DNA of 64,000 nt from Kovacikia minuta CCNUW1 (GTDB lineage: Bacteria; Cyanobacteriota; Cyanobacteriia; Leptolyngbyales; Leptolyngbyaceae), in the NCBI RefSeq assembly GCF_020091585.1, contig NZ_CP083582.1:1054001-1118000 (forward strand), in the 5' to 3' direction. Position 1 is the stretch's first letter, and each line of letters opens with the position of its first letter. This document shows positions 55,894 through 62,934 of this stretch, piece by piece. The position numbers were made by a program, and so were the translations under genes. The notes beneath the pieces were generated by a model, which saw nothing but the letters and a program-made list of their open reading frames with translations, was not told the DNA's origin and did no database searches.

Positions 55894-56745
55894 TTAGATT
55901 TGTTCGGGATCGATGCCCATCTTCCTGAGTTGTTCTGCCAGACGTTCAAGCCGTTGGCGCTCTTGTTCTAATAGCAGTTCAGCCTGTTCTGCTCGCTGAT
56001 GTTCTTGCTCTGCTCGCTGATGTTCTTGCTCTGCTCGCTGATGTTCTTGTTCTGCTCGTTGGCGTTCCTGTTCTGCCTGTTGACTTTCAATTTCCGTTGG
56101 CGTTGGAATCCACTCGCCAAGAGCGTCATACCACCGTAGCCATAAGCGATCGATGCCCTGAAAAGTTCCCTGCCACAACCCTAAACCTAATTCTAAGGTA
56201 GGCATCCAAATTCGAGCTTGGGTTAGTTCCAGTTCACTATAGCGATCGGCAACCAGTTGAAATGCTTGCAGGCGATCGCTGTATCGGTCAAATACTACGT
56301 AGTAAGGAACACGCAAAATCTGTTCGTAGACTTCCCATTTGGTAGGCGGCTGGTTGACATCGCGCAACGTTTGACCCAAATCTTCCTTCTCCGTTCCTGG
56401 AGAAAGCAACTCTACCACCACATAAGGGCTGACGCCTTCTTGCCAGATGACATAACTCAATCGCAGATCTCGCTGGTCATAAAGTCGAGGCACACCCACG
56501 GCTGCAAACCAATCGGGGCGTTTGTACCACTGCGGATGGCGCACATCGTAGTAGAGGTTAAGATCCGTACCCACAAAAATTTGGCTAGCTGAAACAGTGG
56601 GTGGGCGAAAGGTCTCGTACAGTAGCTGGGGTTGCAAATCATGAAATTCGTCAGGCAATCCAGGCCCCCCCGGATCTTCGCTGGGAAGATCATACATGGT
56701 CGGCAGTGTTTCCTGCGGTGGGAGGGGTGGATCGGTTTGATACAT
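55894..56745 (-). CDS. Uma2 family (DUF820) restriction-endonuclease-like protein with QRAEQEH repeats
   Basis: 283 residues. Core motifs are KRPDWFAAVGVPRLYDQRDL and SPYVVVELLSPGTEKEDLGQ. The N-terminus MYQTDPPLPPQETLPTMYDL matches the paralogue at 44511-45245. The C-terminal helix is enlarged by tandem copies of RAEQEHQ (about residues 230-260), then LRKMGIDPEQI. It lies between the Wzm permease gene and the radical SAM fusion gene, with 57 bases to the former. The role of Uma2 proteins in cyanobacteria is unknown; nuclease action is a fold-based inference. Confidence 0.88.
   Translation of the reverse strand: MYQTDPPLPPQETLPTMYDLPSEDPGGPGLPDEFHDLQPQLLYETFRPPTVSASQIFVGTDLNLYYDVRHPQWYKRPDWFAAVGVPRLYDQRDLRLSYVIWQEGVSPYVVVELLSPGTEKEDLGQTLRDVNQPPTKWEVYEQILRVPYYVVFDRYSDRLQAFQLVADRYSELELTQARIWMPTLELGLGLWQGTFQGIDRLWLRWYDALGEWIPTPTEIESQQAEQERQRAEQEHQRAEQEHQRAEQEHQRAEQAELLLEQERQRLERLAEQLRKMGIDPEQI
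55985..56060. repeat. 21-base tandem repeat in the Uma2 gene
   Basis: TCTGCTCGCTGATGTTCTTG(C) is repeated three times with few changes, followed by a more divergent fourth copy. It encodes the HQRAEQE units of the coiled-coil tail. Confidence 0.85.
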
Positions 56746-56802
56746 CGCTAACCGAATCGGTGCGGGTTCACCATGAGTGTATCTTACCTTCTATGCTTAC
56801 GC

Positions 56803-57636
56803 CTAAATCACATCTGCAAAGGTTCGTTCCACTTTACGGAAGTACCAGATGCCAGTCAATAGTACCAGCACCACTAGCGCCAGCGATAACAAAAATCCGG
56901 GGATGTACAAACTGAAATTGCCACCCAAAATTGCCCAACGAAAGCCGTCAATTACACCCACCATTGGGTTGAGCGAATAGAGCAGACGCCATTTTTCGGG
57001 CACGATGTTACTTTGAAACCCAACCGGTGAAATGTAGGTGCCAAATTGAACAATGAATGGCACGATGTAGCGAAAATCCCGATATTTCACATTCAATGCT
57101 GCTAACCACAATCCAGTACCCATTGATGCAGCAAAGGCGATCGCAATAAATAAGGGCAACGTCACGATTCGCCAACTGGGCACAAAGTTATACCACGCCA
57201 TTAGACCCAGCAAAACCATCCCCGCCACCAAAAAGTCTACAAAACTAACTATCACTGAACTCAACGGTACAATTAAGCGGGGAAAGTAAACCTTCGACAA
57301 CAGGTTGGCATTGCCAATCAGGCTATTGCTGCACTCGGATAAGGCATTGGCAAAAAACTGCCAGGGTAACATCGCCGAATACACCAGAATGGGGTAGGGC
57401 ACCCCACCTGAAGGCAATTTTGCCAGAGCGCCAAACACCACGGAAAACACCAACATCGTCAGGAAAGGACGAATCAGTGCCCAGGCAATTCCGATCGCGG
57501 TTTGCTTATACCGCACTAAAATATCGCGCCATGCCAGGAAATACAGGAGTTCCCGATAGCGCCACAGATCTTTCCAGTACTGGCGTTCTGCCCGACCTGC
57601 TTCGATTACCAATTCAGGTTTAGTTGATTGAATCAT
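56803..57636 (-). CDS. ABC transporter permease for polysaccharide export (Wzm-like)
   Basis: About 278 residues with six hydrophobic helices, ABC-2 type. Motifs are YRELLYFLAWRDILVRYKQT with AIGIAWALIRPFLTMLVFSV, the typical opening of Wzm/KpsM proteins, and later GTYISPVGFQSNIVPEKWRL and NPMVGVIDGFRWAILGG. ATG 57636 (MIQSTKPELVIEAGR) is preferred because the 28 upstream codons are not family-like. The partner ATPase is encoded at 48654-49898, 7 kb downstream on the same strand, with glycan genes and two Uma2 genes between. First gene of the ABC-type cluster. Confidence 0.93.
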   Translation of the reverse strand: MIQSTKPELVIEAGRAERQYWKDLWRYRELLYFLAWRDILVRYKQTAIGIAWALIRPFLTMLVFSVVFGALAKLPSGGVPYPILVYSAMLPWQFFANALSECSNSLIGNANLLSKVYFPRLIVPLSSVIVSFVDFLVAGMVLLGLMAWYNFVPSWRIVTLPLFIAIAFAASMGTGLWLAALNVKYRDFRYIVPFIVQFGTYISPVGFQSNIVPEKWRLLYSLNPMVGVIDGFRWAILGGNFSLYIPGFLLSLALVVLVLLTGIWYFRKVERTFADVI

Positions 57637-57729
57637 GATGACGAAAAAGGTGGGAAGTTGAACCGAAAGGTTGGAAAAGTAATTGTTTGTTTGCCTTATA
57701 CCAATTCTTTGTGAAGGCACATGGTTCTC

Positions 57730-58000
57730 GATCCCCCTAGCCCCCTTAGAAAGGGGGAAACAGAGGGCATTCCCCCTTTTCTAAGCTACCGTGTACACAC
57801 AAGTCGGAAATCTGTGAACACAAGTCCTGAAACCCTTGCTCTGCCTCAACTTTGGAAATTGGCTGAAATCTCAATAATCTCGGCTTATTGAGAACCGGCA
57901 ACGAGAAATCAAGGTTGTGGAGGATCAGGTTTTCGGAAAACGAATCAGCGATCGACTTGTGTGTACACCGTAGCTTTTCTAAGGGGGGCTAGGGGGGATC
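57730..58000. repeat. hairpin repeat (GATCCCCCTAG ends) split by a MITE
   Basis: GATCCCCCTAGCCCCCTTAG (57730-57749) opposes CTAAGGGGGGCTAGGGGGG and GATC at the right end (to 58000). Without the internal insertion (57785-57974) and one copy of the octamer, the element would be about 73 bases and fold into one stem. Related sequence forms the core of the element at 25747-25904. Confidence 0.8.
57785..57974. mobile_element. MITE, 190 bp, with 22-bp terminal inverted repeats and 8-bp target duplication
   Basis: The left end GCTACCGTGTACACACAAG (continuing TCG) and the complement of the right end match at 21 of 22 bases, differing only at base 6. The octamer TTTTCTAA occurs directly on both sides (57777-57784 and 57975-57982). 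The interior has no gene. It is inserted within the hairpin repeat 57730-58000. The matching transposase family was not identified; several families make 8-bp duplications. Confidence 0.88.
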
Positions 58001-58055
58001 TAATTCTGTGCATCCTCATAAAAAATTGGGATTAGCGTGATTAGTACTGGGCATC

Positions 58056-58967
58056 TCAAGTCTTCGGTTTAAGGGGTTTCCGGTTGATGATTGCCATTAC
58101 CACATAGTAATAAGTGGTAAAAAGCAAGGCTGAGAAAATTTGACCGCCCCAGAACCCATGCCAGAATTCAAACGCGCTTTTCCCCCAGTAAGCCTGGGAC
58201 ATCGCCAGCAACACAATCCGGGGAATATTGAACACCAGCGCTAAAAATATCCCAATGGCAATCATTAAGGTGATGTGCGATCGCCGTTGTTTGAACAGCA
58301 GCCCAATCATTAAACCTGCCACTGCAATGTTGAGTGCCATATCAAACCCATTGCAGCCCCAGTCCACCCGAACTGACCCTCCGGGCAGGGAAATGATATC
58401 ATTGGCAAACTTGACCTGCTGGCCGATCGCCTTCAATGTCCATCCTCCCCCCCATGCCATCAAACGCTCCAGGGAATTGGGTGGCGTAAATGCCTGCCAC
58501 AATGCTTTTGCGATCGGGCTTTTATTGGGCAGGATGCCACCCAGAATTAATAGTGTTGAAAGAAGATGCTTCTGAAAAAAAGCAGCACCCCAAACACTAC
58601 AGGCGACTCCCGTCAGAATGACTGAGCAAACCAACGCTAAGGACCATTCTGAAGTCACACAAAAGGGGAAAAGCACCGCGCCTCCCAAAATCAGAACGTA
58701 TCCCAACAGGCGATCCTCGTCTCCAGCCTGCAATTTTTCAAGCTGACGCCGATCTTTCCATAGGAACCAGAGTCCCAAACTGATTACCCCAAGTGCCAGA
58801 ATGCCACTCGAAAACCCCCGTAAGGAAAAGATGAGGAGCTTAAACAATCGAACGGCTAAGTAAGCAAAAACGAATAACAAACCAGCCGTCAAAATTCGAC
58901 TATGGGTTGTTTTAATACTTTCGTGCAGCAGGCGGGTTGCTAACTGCTTTGTCTGTTTCCGATTCAT
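58056..58967 (-). CDS. cyanoexosortase (exosortase/archaeosortase family)
   Basis: About 303 residues with eight or nine membrane helices. Catalytic triad positions are visible in periplasm-facing segments: Cys205 in VDWGCNGFDMALN, Arg250 in FNIPRIVLL, His270 in EFWHGFWGGQIF. Exosortases are predicted transpeptidases that recognise C-terminal PEP-CTERM-like signals and process surface proteins in step with polysaccharide export. The type looks like cyanoexosortase A. ATG 58967 (MNRKQTKQLATRLL) is preferred, as the seven upstream codons lie in STRR sequence. An HpsJ-like gene and a PTPA-CTERM protein gene lie upstream on the same strand. Confidence 0.9.
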   Translation of the reverse strand: MNRKQTKQLATRLLHESIKTTHSRILTAGLLFVFAYLAVRLFKLLIFSLRGFSSGILALGVISLGLWFLWKDRRQLEKLQAGDEDRLLGYVLILGGAVLFPFCVTSEWSLALVCSVILTGVACSVWGAAFFQKHLLSTLLILGGILPNKSPIAKALWQAFTPPNSLERLMAWGGGWTLKAIGQQVKFANDIISLPGGSVRVDWGCNGFDMALNIAVAGLMIGLLFKQRRSHITLMIAIGIFLALVFNIPRIVLLAMSQAYWGKSAFEFWHGFWGGQIFSALLFTTYYYVVMAIINRKPLKPKT

Positions 58968-58989
58968 GCGACTTACCACCTGACACATT

Positions 58990-59095
58990 CAGAGGGAATA
59001 GGGGATGGGGAATGGGGGATGAAGGACAAAGGATAAAACAGTCCCGCCCCCTATGACCGCCTAACCCCTGACACCCGATACCTGACACCTATCCC
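58990..59095. repeat. G-rich and TGACACC STRR tract
   Basis: GGGGATGGGGAATGGGGGAT is followed by CCTGACACCCGATACCTGAC and ACCTATC units. It fills the gap between the HpsJ-like and cyanoexosortase genes, so any readthrough transcript would contain it. Confidence 0.7.
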
Positions 59096-59707
59096 CTAAT
59101 TCCCCTTACTCTTGCGTAAACGCATGCCATAACGTCCTAGGCTAATCAGCCCCAGCCCGACTACGGCTAAATTACCCACGCTGGCAACGCCCGTTTTTAA
59201 GAATGTAGTCTTTGCTGTTTGCTTCAAATTGTTTGCTTGCGCGTTTAACTGTTGGGAGGCTTGTTGAAGTTGCTCTGGAGTCACTTTTAGTTCACTGGCG
59301 GGCTTGCTTTGGGCATCGGTAATCCGGGTTTGAATCTGGGATGCCTGGCTACTGATATTGCTAATTGCCTGCTGCTGGAGGGTTAAACTATCGCGGATAA
59401 CCAGCAAGGTTGAGAGCAGAAAAATCACGCCGACGACTAAGCTGACAGTCGAAAATCGTTTTAACCAGCGACGGCTATCAAGACTAAAGATAGTTAATGC
59501 TGCGCCTAAAAGCATGATGATGCTGCGATCGGCAAGCTGTTGCATAAACGCCGATCGCCACTCAGGGCTGGCTGGATTGGGTGGCAACGCCAGCACCACC
59601 ATATCAATTACAAAACCAGACAGACAAACTAAACCAACGATTTGGCAAATGACTTTGGCACTGTAAAAACCGGCACCATTAGAAGGATTTGTAGAAATAG
59701 ATGCCAT
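59096..59707 (-). CDS. HpsJ-like protein, cyanoexosortase-associated
   Basis: About 203 residues. Three helices in the first half (around 17-38 ICQIVGLVCLSGFVIDMVVL; 61-76; 84-103 STVSLVVGVIFLLSTLLVIR) are followed by a periplasmic-type coiled-coil region (QQAISNISSQASQIQTRITD and QQLNAQANNLKQTAKT) and a last helix with basic end GRYGMRLRKSKGN. This layout is that of HpsJ proteins, linked in cyanobacteria to hormogonium polysaccharide and exosortase loci. ATG 59707 (MASISTNPSNGAGFY) is preferred over 59827. It lies between the PTPA-CTERM and exosortase genes. Biochemical role unknown. Confidence 0.82.
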   Translation of the reverse strand: MASISTNPSNGAGFYSAKVICQIVGLVCLSGFVIDMVVLALPPNPASPEWRSAFMQQLADRSIIMLLGAALTIFSLDSRRWLKRFSTVSLVVGVIFLLSTLLVIRDSLTLQQQAISNISSQASQIQTRITDAQSKPASELKVTPEQLQQASQQLNAQANNLKQTAKTTFLKTGVASVGNLAVVGLGLISLGRYGMRLRKSKGN

Positions 59708-59865
59708 AGGACAACCAATGAGTATGAATGGGTAAAATGAGCAGTCAATAGACCTTACGCCGAACAGACAGTAGTTCCGGATTATTTCAACCGTAGGTCT
59801 GTTTGGAAATGGTAAAGTTAGGCCCAAAAATATAAAGAGTCAGTAAAGCAGTTCAAAACAAAACA

Positions 59866-60062
59866 AAAGGTAGAAGGTAGAGAGGATAGAGGAGATGGGG
59901 GATGGGGATGCAGGGGTGAGGGGAGGATGAGTCGATGGGTAGGTGAAGACTAAGTTTTATCCTCTAGCTTTTAACTCCTGACACCTGAACCCCTTATCCT
60001 CTATCCTTCAGCCTTTATCCTTTCCCTGATACCTGACACCTGATACCCGACACCTACTATCT
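59866..60062. repeat. degenerate STRR tract
   Basis: GGTAGAAGGTAGAGAGGATA, GATGGGGGATGGGGATGCAG, then TGATACCTGACACCTGATAC and related units. It occupies most of the 476-base gap downstream of the PTPA-CTERM gene; nothing else was seen in that gap apart from the terminator. Confidence 0.65.
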
Positions 60063-60090
60063 ATAGAAATGTAGGCATGGGAACTGCAAC

Positions 60091-60132
60091 AAAAGAACCC
60101 CTTCGCCCCCAAAAATTGGGAAGACGAAGGGG
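60091..60132 (-). terminator. rho-independent terminator of the PTPA-CTERM gene
   Basis: On the minus strand CCCCTTCG (60132-60125) pairs with CGAAGGGG (60105-60098) and is followed by TTCTTTTG. The loop contains a second short pairing (CCCAA/TTGGG). It begins 52 bases after the stop codon. Confidence 0.75.
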
Positions 60133-60183
60133 TCTATCTGTGATGGTGATGTGCGTGAAGCCAGCCAGAACCAAGCTCTAGCG

Positions 60184-60783
60184 TTAGCTAGCCTCTTCTG
60201 CAACTTCAGTTTTCCGTCGCCGGAAAGCAGCCACGCCCAACCCAATCAACCCTGGCAGCAAAGCCGGAGTAGGAATTGCCTGGGCTGAAAATTCCGCGTT
60301 CCTGAAGAGGGAACTTGAACTGCCCGAAACATTTGCCTGTCCTTGAAGTTGAAGCACGCCCGCAGAGAAAATCTGGAAACTAAGCGCATTGGTACCCAAC
60401 GCGTAAGCGCCAGGGAAAGTCCCAATTAATTCAAAGGTGGATGGCAAAAGATTCAGCGTGAAAGGATCTCCTGCCAATGTCCCAGTGAGGAAGTTGTTAA
60501 CCGGGGTGGTGAAGCTGAACGTATTTCCACCAGAGGGTGCCAGCGTGATAGACGTAGGGCCGAATGATAGCCCGTTTAAGCCCGTTAAGCCGCCCGTAGC
60601 ATTTGATACAGAGCCTGAGAAGTTGAGCACAAAATTTGAACCGCTTTGGGTTACCGTTGGCGGTGTTAGCCTGAATGAGCCAGGTGTTAAAGTGGCTGCC
60701 TGAGCCGGAGAAATTGCCATTGCCGAACCAGCGACGACGGCTGTGGCAACGGCTGCGTTAATGCCTAGTGTCTTAAAACCCAT
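60184..60783 (-). CDS. PTPA-CTERM sorting-domain surface protein
   Basis: 199 residues. It has a signal peptide (helix AAVATAVVAGSAMAISPAQA, cleavage near AQA-A). The body consists of Thr/Ser/Gly-rich strands (SGSVSNATGGLTGLNGLSFG). The C-terminal tripartite signal is IPTPALLPGLIGLGVAAFRR then RKTEVAEEAS: a PTPA motif, a hydrophobic helix and basic residues. This is the cyanobacterial variant of PEP-CTERM, recognised by a cyanoexosortase. A cyanoexosortase gene lies 1.2 kb downstream on the same strand, which makes them a likely enzyme and substrate pair. A terminator follows. The mature part has no recognised fold. Confidence 0.9.
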   Translation of the reverse strand: MGFKTLGINAAVATAVVAGSAMAISPAQAATLTPGSFRLTPPTVTQSGSNFVLNFSGSVSNATGGLTGLNGLSFGPTSITLAPSGGNTFSFTTPVNNFLTGTLAGDPFTLNLLPSTFELIGTFPGAYALGTNALSFQIFSAGVLQLQGQANVSGSSSSLFRNAEFSAQAIPTPALLPGLIGLGVAAFRRRKTEVAEEAS

Positions 60784-61482
60784 AGTTGAACCTACCTTGG
60801 TGTACAGTTGTTCGATTCGATTGCGATCGAACCGTTCAGCTCGACATCATTCGAACAGAACTCAATAGACTACCGATGTCTTTCGCCATGCTTTTAGGGG
60901 TGAATCTGTAAACCAGCGATTTCATCAATAGTCCGGCAGTGCACTTTGGTAGAAGCAAGTCCCCGATAGATTGTGGAGGGCATCGCATACCCCGGAATGT
61001 TAGAAGATTTGTTGAGAGAGGGGCAAAATTATGCCTGTAAATTTACAGCACCTTCACAATTGAATGGATGCTCAAAACAGCCCTGGTGGATATTGGGTTG
61101 ATAGACGATGCAAAGGGAGGATACATACATAACCTTATTTTCCAGATACTCTACTGAGATCCGGAAAAATCTGAGAAAATTATCTGTCAAGAATTTTCCC
61201 TTCAGGAACAGGGATTGCAGCGGGGAGAATAGCCATCTTGCCTGTTGAATGGGTTAATGTGTGTAACCTTTAAAGGTTTAGAAGTGATACCAACTTTAAA
61301 GTAAAGAACGAGCGCAACAGACCGGTGTAGAGATGTTCCAGCAAAACCTTTCTATAGGGTGTGTTGTGGGAATGGTTGAAATCGGTCTGAATAACTCCCC
61401 ATGCTTGAAGGTAAAAAAAGATTAATCCACCATCACGATCGGGGCTTTTGGAATTGTCAGTTTAGATTTAAAGGATAATTCT
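60784..61482. other. 700-base divergent intergenic region
   Basis: It separates the PTPA-CTERM gene and the ethylene-receptor-like kinase and should hold both promoters. A 14-base perfect palindrome CTGTAAATTTACAG lies at 61035-61048 and could be an operator; this is a guess. No ORF, repeat array or riboswitch was recognised. Confidence 0.4.
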
Positions 61483-62934
61483 ATGCTGGAGTTTGTGCAG
61501 GATTTCTTTACCTCAGGGTCGTTTATTCCCCACGGCCATTGTTACCTTTGGCAGCCGAATCTGGTCGGGCTTCATGTTGTATCCGATGGGTTAATTGGGA
61601 TCGCCTATTACTCCATTCCATTTATTCTGTTCTACTTCGTCCGCCATCGGTCGGATCTTCCCTTTGACTGGATGTTTCTGCTGTTTGGCTCCTTCATCAT
61701 TGCCTGTGGTACGACTCACCTGCTGGAAATATGGACCCTGTGGCACCCGATTTACTGGCTGTCGGGAGCTGTCAAAGCAAGTACAGCTCTGGTTTCCCTT
61801 TATACTGCTGGGGCATTAGTTCCTCTGGTGCCGAAGGCACTCTCCCTACCCAGCCCGGTTCAGCTTGAAGTTGCTAACCGAGAACTACAGCGGGAAATTG
61901 CTGAACGTAAGGAAATTGAGAAAACGCTGCGGGAGAGTGAGGCCCGTTATCGGGCGATCGTCGAGGATCAGACCGAAATGATTTGTCGATTTCGCTCAGA
62001 TGGGACGTTTACCTTCGTCAATCAAGCCTACTGCCGCTACTTTGGGCGTACCCCAGAAGAACTGATTGGGCATAGCTTCGTCCCAGTGATTTTCCCAGAT
62101 GACCTGGACCACGTGGAGCAACAACTCGACACGCTTGGACCTGAAAACCCTGTTACCACAATTACGAACCGGGTCATGCGACCGGATGGCGAAATTCGCA
62201 CCCATCAATGGACTAACCGGGCAATTCTGGATCAGCAGGATCATTTTGTTGAGTTTCAAGCAGTGGGGCGAGACATTACGGAACTTCAACAAACCCGCCA
62301 AATTCAGGCGGCACTGAAGGAGAAAGAAGTGCTGCTCAAAGAAATTCACCATCGAGTTAAGAACAATTTACAAATCATTTATAGTTTGCTGCGCTTACAA
62401 AGCAGACAAATTAAGGATCAACAAATGGCTCAATTTCTCCTGGATAGCCAGAACCGGGTAAAGTCGATCGCCCTGATTCACGAAAAACTCTATCGTTCTG
62501 AAGATTTGGCAAAAATCAACTTAAAGCAGTACATTCCCAGTCTGGTATCCAACCTCTTTAGTTCCTATAAAATCAATAGTGATGTAGTTACCTTAGAAAC
62601 CAAAATTGAAGACATATCGTTAGACATCGATACCGCTATTCCCTGTGGACTGATTATTAATGAATTAATCTCTAATTCTCTCAAACACGCCTTTCCAGAG
62701 GGTCGAGGTGGTAAAATTCATGTTCGGCTTCATGGCAAGAAAAAGGGTTTAATTCGTTTGATCGTGGGTGACAGTGGGATTGGGATTCCGGATAAAATTG
62801 ATCCTGCACGGGTGAAATCTTTGGGGTTAAGTTTAGTGAGAGATCTGGCAAGTCAACTCAAGGGGACGGTCAGAATTCATCGTCATCAGGGAACACTATT
62901 TGTGGTTACATTCCCGGAGCGTAGTGAACCATGA
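61483..62934 (+). CDS. ethylene receptor-like histidine kinase (ethylene-binding domain, PAS, HisKA_2)
   Basis: 483 residues. Three N-terminal helices form an ethylene-binding domain. Counting from ATG 61483, Asp35, Tyr42, Ile45, Pro46, Ile72, Cys75 and His79 sit at the spacing of plant ETR1 Asp25, Tyr32, Ile35, Pro36, Ile62, Cys65 and His69, the residues needed for copper and ethylene binding. The local text is HVVSDGLIGIAYYSIPFI and FIIACGTTHLLEIWT. A PAS domain follows (about 150-268), then a HisKA_2-type phosphoacceptor helix KEIHHRVKNNLQIIYSLLR (His289/290) and a HATPase with ELISNSLKHAF and GDSGIGIP. It overlaps the next gene as ATGA. Close in plan to Synechocystis slr1212 (Etr1). Confidence 0.92.
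   Translation: MLEFVQDFFTSGSFIPHGHCYLWQPNLVGLHVVSDGLIGIAYYSIPFILFYFVRHRSDLPFDWMFLLFGSFIIACGTTHLLEIWTLWHPIYWLSGAVKASTALVSLYTAGALVPLVPKALSLPSPVQLEVANRELQREIAERKEIEKTLRESEARYRAIVEDQTEMICRFRSDGTFTFVNQAYCRYFGRTPEELIGHSFVPVIFPDDLDHVEQQLDTLGPENPVTTITNRVMRPDGEIRTHQWTNRAILDQQDHFVEFQAVGRDITELQQTRQIQAALKEKEVLLKEIHHRVKNNLQIIYSLLRLQSRQIKDQQMAQFLLDSQNRVKSIALIHEKLYRSEDLAKINLKQYIPSLVSNLFSSYKINSDVVTLETKIEDISLDIDTAIPCGLIINELISNSLKHAFPEGRGGKIHVRLHGKKKGLIRLIVGDSGIGIPDKIDPARVKSLGLSLVRDLASQLKGTVRIHRHQGTLFVVTFPERSEP

Noticed and set aside
57785-57974. Small RNA or promoter element in the gap upstream of the Wzm gene
   Set aside because: The terminal inverted repeats and exact 8-bp duplication are better explained by a MITE.
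58968-58988. Longer N-terminus of the cyanoexosortase (MCQVVSR)
   Set aside because: These codons translate STRR repeat DNA and are not expected in the family.
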